Positions 23,581 through 35,345 of a DNA stretch of 64,000 nucleotides are shown one piece after another. Position 1 is the first letter of the stretch. Every line of letters starts with the position of its first letter. The notes beneath the pieces are model-generated. The model worked only from the letters and a program-made list of their open reading frames with translations, had not been told where the DNA came from and ran no database searches. This DNA comes from Sweltsa coloradensis (taxonomy: Eukaryota; Arthropoda; Insecta; Plecoptera; Chloroperlidae), in the NCBI GenBank assembly GCA_024449915.1, contig JAMZAV010000956.1, forward strand, positions 203,254-267,253. Reading direction: 5' to 3'. A program made the translations under genes and the position numbers.

Positions 23581-24117
23581 TCACGTCGTCGTCTTCTTGG
23601 GTGACGTTCATAGCAGATGTGACGTCAGTGCTACGTGAACTTGAAGATAAGTGGTGTGACTCTTGCCTGTTTCTGTTCACCCAACATGATGTGGTGTTTG
23701 CTGTAACAAACAATACACACACATATTAGCGTATTGTCTTCAGTGTCAACAAATGAATAAATGCATCTTGGGAGTTATTGCTATTTGCAATATGTATTTC
23801 ACCCGTTCGACTTTGTAGTTCTCTACTTAAACACGCCCTAGTATCGACCATCAAATGAATACAGAATGGCAGCACCAGACATTAAAAGTGAAATTACGCT
23901 ATTTTTTTAAAAAAAAAGGTTGCATCCATTGAATTTAAGAATATAAAATCACAGTGTAAATTAAGACACTTTAAAAATAAATAAAAAATAAAATGTTCTG
24001 CTGTGCTATCACCTGCAGTGAATAGAGCCCAAGGGTCCTATTGACAAAATTATTATAATAAGTTAGCCTAGCTGTACGATGTCTGTTTATGTGTATTCCT
24101 AAATAAATAAAATACAT
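23581..24117. other. Unannotated stretch
   Basis: A local GC-richer patch near 23580-23640, otherwise AT-rich. No supported exon. Confidence 0.4.
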
Positions 24118-24420
24118 TTTATTTAGAGTCTACCCACTCAGTTATATAACTGATTTTCAGTGGGGGACTTTATATCAAAGCGACCAAGCCAACCCTGCAG
24201 GCCCCGACGCAATCGACGAGTGAGCGATAACCAACCAACGATCGATATTTTAATAGGAAATATAGCAATCATTCGTATGGACAGTGCAAAACACCGCGAA
24301 TCAACGCCAGAATCAACAAGGCCGATTCAGAACAACTCTTGAAATTTATTATGTGCTTCGTTGCTAGGACGGCTCCAAAGTCACCGTTTACAAACTCCTA
24401 AGACATAGTTGAGCTATAGT
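24118..24420 (-). repeat. Interspersed repeat family A, copy 2 (inverted)
   Basis: It is the inverse of 43030-43370 over about 300 bp, from GAGTCTACCCACTCAGT through CGATCGATATTTTAATAGG to GCTAGGACGGCTCC and CACCGTTTAC. The shared GACGGCTCCAAAGTCACCGT block also links it to a more diverged copy at 32096-32340. Confidence 0.75.
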
Positions 24421-24777
24421 CTACTAGTCATCGAGAATGATAGCTATGATGGTATTGTTTGCCAGATCTGCAAAACGTAACTCCTCACATCCCACCACCC
24501 ACTCTTTTGAAAATTAATTAAAACGCATTGTATTTCAAAAATACTTTTGTACAAAGTTTCAATGCATTCATGGGGTACGACTTTAAGTTTATTAGACAAT
24601 AATTGTAACGATTTAATTTTACAACATAGAACGATTCTCGTCGAGATAACAGATCTGTTGACATTATAAATCGAATCCGAGAATGGGGAACGCCTTTATT
24701 CGCTAGAACAAGCGTTCCATCATCAACTCTGGTAGAAAACTTCTATCATTCGCGTCTGTGATCAAAATAGCCTTCGA
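24421..24777. other. Unannotated stretch
   Basis: No supported gene or repeat match. Confidence 0.4.
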
Positions 24778-24990
24778 AACCGGCAGAGGTAGCACGACTG
24801 TGAATCACGAGGTCATCGGTTCGATACCAGCCACCGACAATCCTAAGCTGGAAGGTTTTCTCTTGGTTTTACTCAGTCATAGGCAAATAATCTAAGAGTG
24901 TCCTTCTAGACCGTGAACATTCCTTCGTAACTATCCTAAACCTTAATAACTTAGACGTACAGTTAGTTGCCTTTCCTCTTACCCCCATCC
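24778..24990 (+). repeat. tRNA-derived SINE candidate
   Basis: The B box GGTTCGATACC at about 24818 is preceded by an A-box-like GCAGAGGTAGCACGA. The downstream body, GGTTTTCTCTTGGTTTTACTC, is shared in part with 3866-4015. Confidence 0.5.
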
Positions 24991-25769
24991 CTGCGGAAAT
25001 GTCACATTTTTAACACCTGTAGCCTATCGTTTGTGCACGTTTGTATATAAATCACCCAGAATTTTATTCAATTGCAATTCCGTCATATGTGCACAAACAA
25101 AATAAATGCGTGCACAGACGATACGTGTACAAATATTGACCTGTCTGCATGGAGGGGTGGGGGGTAACTTCATGGACCTTGAATACTTGTAACTTTCACC
25201 TGAAGATGGTCACACCTATTAAAACCTACGTGTCCCTATAACGTCCATTTCTAAAACAAATATTGAGCCCTCGAAATGTATTATAGGATTAAATGTTTGA
25301 AAAAATTCTGATTGTTAATACGGAAAACCGTCTTGGCAGCAATTAATATTAATGTAAAATTACCAAACGAATTATTCACATGCTTTATAAGTAGCCTAAT
25401 CATTAACTTACCATCGAAGATTGTTGTTTGCAATGCTTGTTAATTGCAATGAATGTCTATAGATATTTTTTTAGTTTGATACTTTTTTTAAAGTGTAAAT
25501 AATAGTAAATATACAAGTCAACTCGAATTTATTCAGTCACAAAAATTTAACTTTTCTTGCAAATGAACAAATATGATTATGTATATTGAATTATATTGTA
25601 AAGGTTGACGCGCCCTTAGCCAAATAAACGAGGTGTATCTAGTTTATTGAATTTCAAATACCTTTGTCAAGGCCTGTGTATTTTGTATTTTACATATACT
25701 TTTCTGAAGTATTTTGCTCGGGTCGTCATAGGTTGTGCAATAAACGAATTCTGTATTGTATCGTATGAT
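24991..25769. other. Unannotated stretch
   Basis: AT-rich, with a solo family X end near 25605 and no coding support. Confidence 0.4.
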
Positions 25770-26300
25770 CAGTCTTGGGCAAGTTCCCCCAAAAACGAAC
25801 TATAAAAAGTTAACTTAATTCTGCTTAAAAAGGGACTGGGATCCCAGTTCCCGTTCATTTTTTTAAAGGGGGGGTGGGGGGAACTAAGACGATCGTCAAA
25901 AGGAACTAAGTTCTTTTCACGTTCCTTCTAAAATAACTAATTTAAAAAAAACAATAAATGTGATAAGAGTTAATTTATCATTACTTTTAGTTGTACTTAG
26001 TTAAAGTAGAAAAAAGCCGAAAAATTTCCCAATTAATCCATCCGCTTCCACTACTAGGAATCTTACAAGGGGGTGGAGCCATTTTCGAAAACACAGGATA
26101 TCTCAAAATGTTTTGCATACTGTAGTTTACGAGAGGCCTGTCAGGATCTAAAACAAACGGGATTACGACGGCGAAAGGAACTTATATAGGAACGTTAAAT
26201 TCGTTCCAGTTCCCACGAAATTTACAAGTTCCTAAACTAAGAAAAGGAACACGTTCCGATTAAAGTTCCTGAAAAAAGAACGCGTTCCTCCCCAAGACTG
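25770..26300. mobile_element. hAT-type MITE with 8 bp target duplication
   Basis: The inverted ends are CAGTCTTGGGCAAGTTCC and CCTCCCCAAGACTG. The flanks CGTATGAT (25762-25769) and CGTACGAT (26301-26308) differ at one position. The interior has many GGAACT/AGTTCC subterminal motifs, possible transposase-binding repeats, and no transposase. Confidence 0.85.
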
Positions 26301-26479
26301 CGTACGATGTAAGTCAAGCTGACCTGACGAACGTTTCAAAGGTCGCATCTTGCCCGTGAAGTAAACCCAGCAACTTGGCTGTTATGCTTATTGTAGTCCA
26401 CGATACGCGGTGCACTGTGTCACTACCAGAGATAGGAGTGGAATGCGAGGTGAAGCGTTGTTCAAAAGCAATTACCTCG

Positions 26480-26610
26480 ATTAACCGGATGGTTGAGAAC
26501 GTCATGACGAAACTTTTATCGGTAAAGTTTCGTGTGTGGGGCGGGGGCGGGGATACGAACCTGTGCCCTAGCGTATAAATAAGCCCCGGTTTAAGGGCAC
26601 GCAATTAACA
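26480..26610 (-). repeat. tRNA-like SINE fragment
   Basis: The minus strand carries a B box (GGTTCGTATCCC) preceded by AGGGCAC. The 5' half is too diverged to fold as a tRNA. Confidence 0.35.
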
Positions 26611-26684
26611 CTTAGGAGTCCCCTTACGTTTTAAACAAATGGGTTATTTTCTAAATAGCTTGAAACAACTTAATTGTTTTAAGA

Positions 26685-27237
26685 CTAGGAAAACGCTGAA
26701 GTCCCTCCGCGTTGATGGATGAGCTTTTTTTGTTTTTAGTTTGCGTAGGACCACTTTTCCTTTGCAAGTGCTTTTTGAATGCATTGTAGGTGATTGTTGT
26801 CAAGTTTCTATTGTTCTTGTTAATTGTTATCATAAATCTAAAAAAAATCATATTAAAACCTTTATTCTATGGATTTTGGCTAACTTTTTCTTTCAGAAAG
26901 CAATACATCACCATTACCTTAATGTCCATGTAAAATATTTACGTTGTAGCCCCACCCGTTTGGTCAGAATCGGCCCAAATGTCACGAAAATATCGCACTT
27001 AAAATCGAAAAAAAAATCGTAAAAGTACGATATTCCTGAGAAATATTTCTTCGATTATACCCAAAAACGTAGCAAGTCTAAGTTCAGAGATTTCGAAGGT
27101 CCGTTTCAGTTTTCATTAAGATCGCATATGCCGTTTGCACGGTAGAGAGCAAACAAAAAAAAGAAAGAAAAAAGAAGAAAAAAACGAGCTAATTTTTTTG
27201 GGGGTCAGTGAAATTGAAGTCTTCGCTTCGCTCATCC
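26685..27237 (-). mobile_element. Rolling-circle element, subtype 1
   Basis: Subtype 1 is marked by ACTTCAATTTCACTGACCCC just inside the start, a poly-T/TTTG tract, a conserved CCCACCCGTTTGGTCAGAAT in the middle (seen here on the plus strand), and the terminal hairpin AACGC...GCGTT. It starts at 27237 and ends CTAG at 26685, next to a T on the element strand. 553 bp, non-coding. Confidence 0.8.
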
Positions 27238-27261
27238 AACAATGAAGGCCCTCTGCGGTTG

Positions 27262-27345
27262 CAAATACGATTCCGGCGCTGGCCCGGTGTGTATTGCTCT
27301 ACGAGGACGTGGGTTCGAGTCCCGCATAAGGCATGGGTTTTTGTG
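27262..27345 (+). repeat. tRNA-derived SINE head
   Basis: It contains GGCGCTGGCCCGG and a perfect B box (GGTTCGAGTCC) within CGTGGGTTCGAGTCCCGCAT. A truncated relative with ACGAGGACGTGGGTT lies at 52637-52697. It sits 25 bp beyond the start of the rolling-circle element. Confidence 0.5.
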
Positions 27346-28873
27346 CTTGTCCTCCATCGTAATTTATCACCAATCATCGCCTCGAGCAGTTTCTTGACGT
27401 GATTCAGGAATGTGGTCCGCCCATTGTGGTAGGCCTAGCTTCTAATTTGGACTTTTCAAAACATGTTAAAAAATTTGAAACTTGCATCACAAAAGACCGA
27501 TCAATTAATTAATCCAGACTTTCGGATGGAGCTAAAACAAGGGGGGCAATTCAAGTTCATAATATATACTCACTTCAATTGCTTTAGTGAACACCTATAT
27601 TGAAACCTTTCTCAACGATACATAAATCAGTGATTATCGCAATTCGCAAGTAAATGACATTATTATACGGAGGTGTTAAACCATCACCAAACTCGTAATT
27701 GGACACGCCTTCTCATTCCAAAACAAATGTTCGAAATAAAATAAAAATGAATGGCGGTTGCTGACGCCAAAAAAGTGCCAAACATTGCAACACTGTAATA
27801 ATCTCGTTAATTGGTAACTACTAACTAGACACTACCTCCAAGCAAGTATAGGACACACAAGGTGGCAAGTAGTGTTTGTCCAGAAATCATTTGACAAATG
27901 AAACTTTATAAATCATATAGCACATGTGATTTTTGCAAAGGTTATAGATGCACAGGTAATTCTTATTCATAAAATATAAAATTGGTTTCTCTTACCTAAA
28001 ACTGTGATTGACGGTTTGAAGCCACTGTACTAGCACTGCGTACTATCTGTATTTTAGCCTTGTTTGGTGATTCCAGCGTTACGTCTGGACAGGTTACATG
28101 TTGATGACCTAATGCTCGGCTAGCACCGGCCGGTTCGAGTGAAACGTATCCTACGCCCCCCAACCCCGCGTGCATGATGCGTTCCCATTAGTCACTTCTA
28201 CACACACAAAATCACAAGAGTCGAAAGCTTAGGCCTACACGTGCCTACACATCCACTTTTATTATTACCAATTGCCGAAACATAACTTTGATAACTTTAA
28301 CATTAGTTCATTTTATTTCAATATTGATTTATTTAATAGTTAATTAAGGTGGGTTTCGCTCATTAGTTTTAAATCACCGTACAGGAGGAACCACTTTAGC
28401 ATGTGCAATTTAAATATGTATGGATTTCAGACAAAAATAATCTAAGAAAATAATAAAATAGTACCTATAGGCTACCCAGAAGCCAATTCAGCTATTTTGT
28501 TACAATAAACGGTACTTGTTCATTAAAGGGACTCCCCCCCCCAATTTTTTGTTGATTGGTTCCCCCATCGTCGTTTTTTTTACTTATTTCTGTTAACAAT
28601 AAATAATTACAACTTGCGAGGAGTTGAATATGACTCTTGACAGTCAACTTGACTTACACGTTCAACGTGACTCAGGCGAGTACAGTCCATTGGAACGCGT
28701 AGGCCTACATGAGAGCAGTCGTCGCCGTGCAGCTGACATTGACGTTCACGGACAACAAATGAGCCTTCAAAACCTTTAACGTCGCTATAAACAATTACGC
28801 AATAAACAATTAATTTAATTTAATCATCTAGGCCTAAGTAAAACATTCAGTTGGTAAGAGTAAGAGAACTTAC
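27346..28873. other. Unannotated stretch
   Basis: No supported gene. C-runs near 28536 and 28150 and short AT-rich frames only. Confidence 0.4.
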
Positions 28874-29002
28874 CATGAACGTCGTGCAGAGAGCCGGGAG
28901 ATCGTAGCATGCATCGAGTCACCCGCTGCAGTCTACTGATCGAGGCCAGCCCAGGATATGCAGAGATGACGTCGTCTTCTGCTGGAGATGTGGCGTCGAC
29001 AG
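28874..29002 (-). other. Candidate internal exon, 129 bp
   Basis: The minus strand has an acceptor TTACTGTTTTCAACCAG at 29003 onward and a donor G-GTAAGT at 28873. The length is 43 codons and only one frame is open, reading VDATSPAEDDVISAYPGLAS and continuing through SRLQRVTRC. The block is GC-richer than its surroundings. Product unknown; neighbouring exons not found. A rolling-circle element starts 62 bp upstream of it (29065). Confidence 0.4.
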
Positions 29003-29064
29003 CTGGTTGAAAACAGTAATAAAACACAAATGCTGATATATTGTTTCACAGAAGCCAAATTATT

Positions 29065-29633
29065 GAATGAGCGAAGCGAAGACTTCAATTTCACTGACCC
29101 CTCAAAAAATTTAGCTCCAATGTTTTTTGTTTTTTTGTCTGTTTGCTCGCACGATTCCGGGAAAACGGCATAAGCGATCTTGATGAAAATTGGAGGGGAC
29201 CTTTGAAACCTCTGAACTTAGACCTGCCACGTTTTTGGGTACAATCGATGAAATATTTCTCATGAATATCGTACTTTTACGATTTTTTTCGATTTTTAGT
29301 GCGATATTTTCGTGCTATTTGGGCCGATTCTGACCAAACGGGTGGGGCTACAACGTTAATATTATACATGGACATTAAGGTTATGGTGGAGTAGTACCTT
29401 GTGAAAGAAAAAGTTGAAAAAGTTAGCCAGAATCCATAGAAATAAAGCTTTTAATATAAGTTTTTTACGGTAAATAATAACAATTGACAAGTAACAATAG
29501 AAACTTGACAACAATCACCTACAATGCATAGGCATCAAAGCAAAGCACTTGCAAAAGTAAAGATATCCCACGCAAACTAAAAATTTAAAAAAAGCTCATC
29601 CATCAACGCGGCGGGACTTTTGCGTTTTCCTAG
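29065..29633 (+). mobile_element. Rolling-circle element, subtype 1
   Basis: It starts GAATGAGCGAAGCGAAG and ends GCGTTTTCCTAG before a T. It shares with 41850-42412 the sequence AGCTCATCCATCAACGCGGC before the terminal hairpin. It is close to full length and little diverged. Confidence 0.8.
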
Positions 29634-30265
29634 TAGTTACTATTGAAATATCTAGAGTTGATGAGACTCGATCATACGACCCTTCGTTACAATACACGGA
29701 ACAGGGACACCCTACACATTGACACATTGACAAAGCTCCTGTCTATGCAGGAAAGATGCTGTAAACATACAAATTGTCACAAGCCTTATTATATCTAAAT
29801 GATAATAGATGAGGAAGTAATTTCGATTAGAAAAATGTTTCTATACAATGTGGATGGTTTAAGATTACAAAGAATAGAAAGAAGTTCCTCTTACAGTGGT
29901 AAAAAAATTAAGGTGGATTTGTTGATACGGATTGATAGTGCTGATTTGTACGCGGATTGGTTGATACGGATTGGCACGTGGATTGACAGCATGGATCTCT
30001 ACGCGAATCGGCATGTGGATTTGATGATGTCGATTCATAGTCCCAAAGCCAAAGTGCATTAAAATGAGACGTTAAGCAATATCCAATCAATCAATAATTC
30101 CTTTTGATTCAATGGTGATTTAGGAATAAATAATAATTGAATAACTTGATTGCAAAACTACACAAAGTATCAACACATAACTTCGCTGCAAGTGCCAGGA
30201 CTCCTCCAGTGTCAGCCTTACATCATAATAGTGTATGGAACTTCATAGCAGAAGCTATATACAAC
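29634..30265. other. Stretch with degenerate short repeats
   Basis: 29920-30020 repeats GTTGATACGGATTG and TACGCGGATTGG/TACGCGAATCGG imperfectly with a period near 35 bp. Open frames on both strands simply follow this repeat. Nothing else recognised. Confidence 0.4.
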
Positions 30266-30365
30266 TTCCTTCCGAACCCGGATCTGAACCCGGGACCCTC
30301 CACCGCGTCATTAGTTGGATTGTCGTCCGCAAGACTACACGAGCGCCACATGCAACGAGCTTGCT
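30266..30365 (-). repeat. tRNA-like SINE or tRNA pseudogene
   Basis: The minus strand has an A-box-like TAGTCTTGCGGAC and a T-arm CCCGGGTTCAGATCCGGG that includes the B box GGTTCAGATCC. The acceptor ends do not pair well. Confidence 0.45.
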
Positions 30366-32095
30366 AGTGATGTTATCAGTTGAGGAACCAGATAAACATT
30401 GCAACCGTGAGCACAATATGGCAACTTCCATTATTGATTTTTGTTATCTTAACATGAGTTGATATCGTGTTTGCATTGGCTGTAGTGACGACGTGAGAAT
30501 GAGAGGGAGGGACTTAGGCACCATGGTATCAGGGCCTGTATAAGTTAACAATCTGATTATACCACGAGGATTTAAAATAACTATAACAACATGCTATTGA
30601 AATGGAGGTGTAGTATAAACATCACATGCTTTATCACTTACTGGAAAAGTGCAGACACATAACGATACAAAGCCTCTGAAAAAAAAACATGTTTCTTTTT
30701 AAGTAAATTGATAATAATTTTAATTTGTACAATCGGAAAAAATCCTTAGCATAGGCCCTTGGTGATTGCCCTCCTTGGTATGGCTCCCATCATACCACAA
30801 TTTGTTCTTTCAACTTTTGCAACGAGTTTTAAATAAAAAATAATACCAATCTGACACTAGAGAAAACCAAAGCATTCAACAGAAGTTTATAACATTCGTG
30901 TGTTTAAAAAATAATAGTGTGTACCATATAGCTGATTATACCACCCTGTCTAATGTCTGGACATTCCAACCTTGGAAAATCGCCGCAAGGCATCTGATTT
31001 ATATTTTTGTTTAAGCTATTGCACAATCAATTCTACTCACAAGTGTTATGCCTAGTGAACCTGCATGTTCCTTCTAGGTTCACCCTGAACAGGACATAAA
31101 CAATATAGAAATACGTACTCTTAAACCTATATTATTTTGTGACCTTAATTTACATCACAACTATCCTGTTATTTTGTAAACCTATATTATTTCTAATTTT
31201 CTTCAATTTGCATCTAAATCTATTTATAGTTCTGAAATTAATTGTCAATAATGTCAATAATTTTGTTATGACTTGTATTGTAACTTTGTGCCACCTGCAC
31301 TTTAGGGTATGTTGCACGAAAAATGCAATTTTAAATCATTAAAGTTTGATATTAAAAAATGAATTCATAATACTTCAACTTGCTTTCGTAATGCATTTGT
31401 TATTCATATTTTGTGTTGTGTGTTTGGGATTTGTTATTATTGTGTTGCAACTGCCATGTAAAGTGTCCCATTTAATGTGTACTACATGTCAGCGGACTGC
31501 AATTAAATTAACAATTAAATGGTCACACAAATCTCAAATAATAAGAATTTCTCACAAATTAATCAATCAATCAATCAATCAATCAATCATCATATCGGAG
31601 CTACATCTAAGCACTAGATATGCCCTTACATAATACTCTTTTTACTTATGAAAATATGAGTTAGTTTCTCAGATTAATAAAAAAAAGTTGTGGCATGTTC
31701 AAAAGTTGCACAACAATATTAAACAACATAGGGCCTACCTCGATGCTCCGCCTGCTTTACGTCAGCTGAACTCGATTGGTCAGCACAGTGCAATCTGAAA
31801 GCACACAATACAAACGTATGTAAAAGAATTGTCAACCACCTGTAGTTTTAATATTTTATATAATTCAGAAATTAAATATTACTAATTCCACCTATATACA
31901 GAGGGTTTCCCTACTAACCAAATCGAAAAATACAACTGGAGTTTGTATACTCATTTGTGCGATTGGAATTAGGTTTAAATCATGGTTCAGTTGTACTGTG
32001 ATGTTGAACATAGCTACATAAGTAATAAAATAGAAATATAATTAGATGATATGTATAATTAATTATATGTATGTGATCAGAAGTATTTATGATAA
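30366..32095. other. AT-rich stretch with (ATCA)n
   Basis: A tetramer run (ATCA)8 lies at about 31559-31590 and could be a retroposon tail. TACAGAGGGTTTCCCTACTAACC near 31898 is a diverged form of the CACCTACGGGAG block found at 35320, 40117 and 60577. No gene supported. Confidence 0.4.
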
Positions 32096-32340
32096 TTGCA
32101 AAATCACTATGCTAAGCTTTGCACTGTCGGCGCAGACGCGAACAGCGAACAATGGCCAACCAGAGACCAGCATTTTAAATTGAAAACACTAACCCAACAC
32201 GTTGGGCACGATACAACCGCGGGCGACACCAGAATCAAGAACACTAATTCGGAACCACATTATATTGTGTTATGCTTCGTTACTAGGACGGCTCTTTCAA
32301 GTCACCGTTTACACATTACAAGTTCGAGAACTTACAGATT
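32096..32340 (-). repeat. Interspersed repeat family A, diverged copy
   Basis: Shared islands with 24118-24420 are GCGACACCAGAATCAA, CTTCGTTACTAGGACGGCTC and AGTCACCGTTTACA. Orientation matches the copy at 24118. Confidence 0.5.
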
Positions 32341-33000
32341 TAAATACAACCAGAAGTTCTCAATCTTCTGCCTAAGAGTATTTCTGCTTTTGGAAGCGGG
32401 GTTAAACCATGGGGAAAAACAACAAAAACGACCCACATATCTTTGCATAATTTTTTTTTCCAAAAAAAAAAAATTTTTTTTAAGTTGTAGACTTTTACCA
32501 AAAATAAATTATACAAGAAATACCTGGGAACACGCCCCTTTAACTTTTATTTGTAATTAATTTTACACAGATTAGATTTTAAATGGAGAGTTTAAACCCG
32601 GAGAAAGGTTGCGTTTTCAACGAGGGAAAAAAATACAATAGAAGCTTTTTTTTAAAATTAAATTGCAAAAAAAAACAGTAGTTAAAGTTATTAAATTTAT
32701 TAAACCCCCTTTGACTTTTATTTAAGGCTAAACTAAAAGCTGTAAACAAAATAAAAATTTGATTCTTATCTGAAACTTATTATTTAGTTTCCTCAAAAAA
32801 ACTATTTTTATTGGGGAATAATGTATCACAATTAACACAATTTAAAAAATAAAACAAATTGAAATTGAATTCAACAGGTGTTGAAAGATTTGGAAGGGAA
32901 ACACAATTCCCTTTTTTGAGAGGGAAACCCAATAATAAATCAATTCCGTAAGGAACATCCCGGGGGACAAAAATTCCCCCCCTTTCGGGGTGCCCTTACT
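32341..33000. other. Low-quality or decayed AT-rich stretch
   Basis: It is dominated by homopolymers and runs such as CCCGGGGGACAAAAATTCCC. The texture is like other indel-rich parts of the window, so base accuracy here is doubtful. Confidence 0.4.
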
Positions 33001-33279
33001 AACCATGATAGGAGGATCAAGAAACGATTTACCATTGTTTTTAAGGTATAGGCATATTCTCTTCAGTACGATTGGTATTTTAGAGGAGACGTCATTATAT
33101 TAGTATAATATTGGGTTAGTATTTTTTGTCAAAAAAACACACAAATTTATTTAAATTATTGTTTTATTATTTATTTTACAAAAACAAACATTCCACAGAA
33201 ATGCAAGTCAGTTTATTATATTGCAAAAATGGTGGGGTTGTTGCGGGAATACGTCAAATGGAATCCTTTATTTTAGTTC

Positions 33280-33396
33280 TTAGTGGATCTTGGAGAAACG
33301 ACCGTTGTAGGCGATGTGGCTACCGACGATTCCGGTTCCATAGGTGGAGTAGGCGAGGGGGGCGGCGGCTGAGTGGTAGGCGACGGCGGCGACGAC
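33280..33396 (-). CDS. Last exon of an Ala/Tyr-rich cuticular-like secreted protein
   Basis: The minus strand gives an acceptor TCTTTGTCTATTAG at 33397 followed by 38 codons and TAA. The peptide reads VVAAVAYHSAAAPLAYSTYG and then TGIVGSHIAYNGRF to SKIH. Alternating AAVAYH/PLAYS blocks and a VGSHIAYNG-like ending are typical of short structural cuticle proteins and related peptides of insects. Nearly every codon ends in C or G, in contrast with the AT-rich surroundings, which supports genuine coding. A run of AATAAA-type signals follows downstream (for example near 33170). The upstream exon with the signal peptide was not found within the next 2 kb; the intron may hold transposons. The opposite strand gives an Arg-rich frame that is a shadow. 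Confidence 0.55.
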   Translation of the reverse strand, partial: VVAAVAYHSAAAPLAYSTYGTGIVGSHIAYNGRFSKIH

Positions 33397-33420
33397 CTAA
33401 TAGACAAAGAAATGTGTTAT

Positions 33421-33756
33421 AGTCTACGAGGGTAAGGTAATTCACCTGGCTTTATTTCAATTAAAATATAGGACAATTTGTAGGTTATGTTTGCATATTA
33501 ATGTTTAAAACTTAGATTAACTTTTTAGACTTCTAGTAATTTGAAAATCAAATTATAGGTCTACTATACAACATTATACATATGCCTATCATTTTTGAGC
33601 TATTATGTTCAAGTTATGAGTCTATGAAGTATTGCTGTATTTGGGTACAACAGGCGCCAAAGTTTGTTTGGAGTCAATTCTCTTCGTTTCTAAGGGCAAC
33701 CAGTTGCGTGACGTCACCACTTATAGAGTCATTTAACGATTATAAATAAGTTTAAT
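33421..33756. other. Probable intron sequence
   Basis: AT-rich sequence upstream (minus strand) of the cuticle-like exon; no exon recognised. Confidence 0.35.
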
Positions 33757-34035
33757 ACCATAAAAACGCCAGTCTTTGCTAGACGAGTAAGTAAGTCATG
33801 TGTTGAGTACCCGGTAACATTTCATTCCTCCCTCTATCTAAGGGGGTTTTCCTCCCTAACCTATCATAGGCTAGAGTGGCGCATTATGAGCTCACAGTTG
33901 ACGCGCCCTTGTACCAACTAATTCAAAACTCTATCATTTATACCTAAAATATCAATCAACTTAAATGTAAGTGCTCCCGGATACTTAACACATGGCTCGC
34001 TCACTCGTCTAACATTGACTTTGGCGTTTTCCTAG
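33757..34035. mobile_element. Foldback-type element with rolling-circle-like ends, copy 1
   Basis: Both ends carry the same motif set in inverse orientation: AAAACGCC, GACGAGT, and TGTGTTGAGTACCC at the left; CTCGCTCACTCGTCT and GGCGTTTTCCTAG at the right. The interior includes a family X block (GCGCATTATGAGCTC to GACGCGCCC). A sister copy is at 59197-59507. Confidence 0.6.
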
Positions 34036-35345
34036 TCTATAGTCTGCTAAGGCGCCGTTATACCCGGAATGTGGTAGACCCCGGTTTAAATACGAGCGGG
34101 ATAGATTTTGTAATTTTGTATTATTATATTATTTCTGGAAAATTAAAGAACGTGTTTTGAAATGCATGGAAAACATAGCCAGTACGAAATACGAGTAAAA
34201 ATTGCAAGGTTTATCCGAGCAAAATTTTGGGTAACCTTGAGTTTGTACGATTCGATAAACCTTGGTCACAACCTACATTTATAAAGAATAAATCAATAAT
34301 TTTTTTGAAGAACAAAAGCATTGTCGTTAAATTAAATCCTACACATTGCAGCTTATTTTCAATGTATTATTTTGCTCATTTTGTTAGCAGTTCTCAGTTA
34401 ACTGGTCACGGATGTCTGCTTAAAATTTCAGCTCAATCTGTTTGAACGTATGGCCGTATGGGATCGCACACAGACAGACAGACAGACAAACAAACAGACA
34501 TTCTCACAAGGAGAGCCGTTTCTTTCGACCTGCATTGTAAGAATCATTCGCTGCTCTAATAACTTGCTGTGTATAGTCGCTAAATACACATTTTTGTATT
34601 TATTTATTATTTTGTTATCCACACTTTTCAGCATTTGCTGTCTAGATTGTCCGGTTGCCCTCCACTGGATGAGTGCATCAACCAATAGTTTCAAACAACT
34701 TTCAACTCCATTCCACAATCTCCATCAATTGATATTTTTGCTAAGAAATTTTAGCCTTTTTTATCATCAGTTCGGCATCTCACAAATCATTTAATCAGAT
34801 TGATAAGCTTCGTTTTAAAATGAATAATTAATGCTTCATTATTTTATTATGTGTTTTTTTTTTTATTTTTAAACTTATAATTACATTGTAATCCATCAAT
34901 TCATCATCACATAAATCATTGTACAATATCATTACAGTAAGTATTAACTATTTTAAGACTTGGCCAAGCTCGATAAAACCAGATTTTTAGGCAGAACGCA
35001 GTAATTTAGTCTGGATCACTTGGAAGCTCTATCGTCATATCGGGTTATGGTATGCACCAAAATGTTAAGTAAAAATGTAAGAATTGCGCTATCAGAGCAC
35101 ATATTTCAATAATTGCTCACTTTTGTTAAAACTGACGGTAAATGGCCACCAAACAGGTAACATGTGGAAATTTCACAAGCTTGAGTAGGGGAAAAATTGA
35201 AATGTGCTCTGATAGGACATGCGCTCATCGTTCCGAAAATTTAAAAACAATTGGGTGAAAATTGGTGGTCGAAAAGTGGTTTAAGCTGAATGTGTGATTA
35301 TCTGGATTTGCCAATTACACCTACGGGAGTGTTTCCCGACTAACC
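34036..35345 (+). repeat. Long dispersed repeat, copy 1 (unoccupied form)
   Basis: It aligns with 52740-54730 over most of its length, including AATTAAAGAACGTGTTTTGA, CAGTACGAAATACGAG, CTGGTCACGGATGT and GTCCGGTTGCCC. Where the other copy has an 803 bp rolling-circle insertion, this one has an uninterrupted T-run at 34300-34306. Its end near 35300-35345 carries AATTACACCTACGGGAG. Open frames here are not conserved between copies. Confidence 0.8.

Noticed and set aside
28100..28155. Hammerhead-like order TTGATGA ... GTGAAACGTATC
   Set aside because: The invariant first C of CUGAUGA is replaced by U and the intervening sequence does not form a convincing stem II at the right place.
33126..33422. 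Plus-strand Arg-rich frame (RRGGRRLSGRRRRR)
   Set aside because: It is the complement of the GC3-biased cuticle-like exon on the minus strand, where splice site and composition make better sense.
34428..34794. Opposing frames of 96 and 114 codons near 34.4-34.8 kb
   Set aside because: The homologous repeat at 53.9-54.3 kb does not keep either frame open, so there is no sign of coding constraint.
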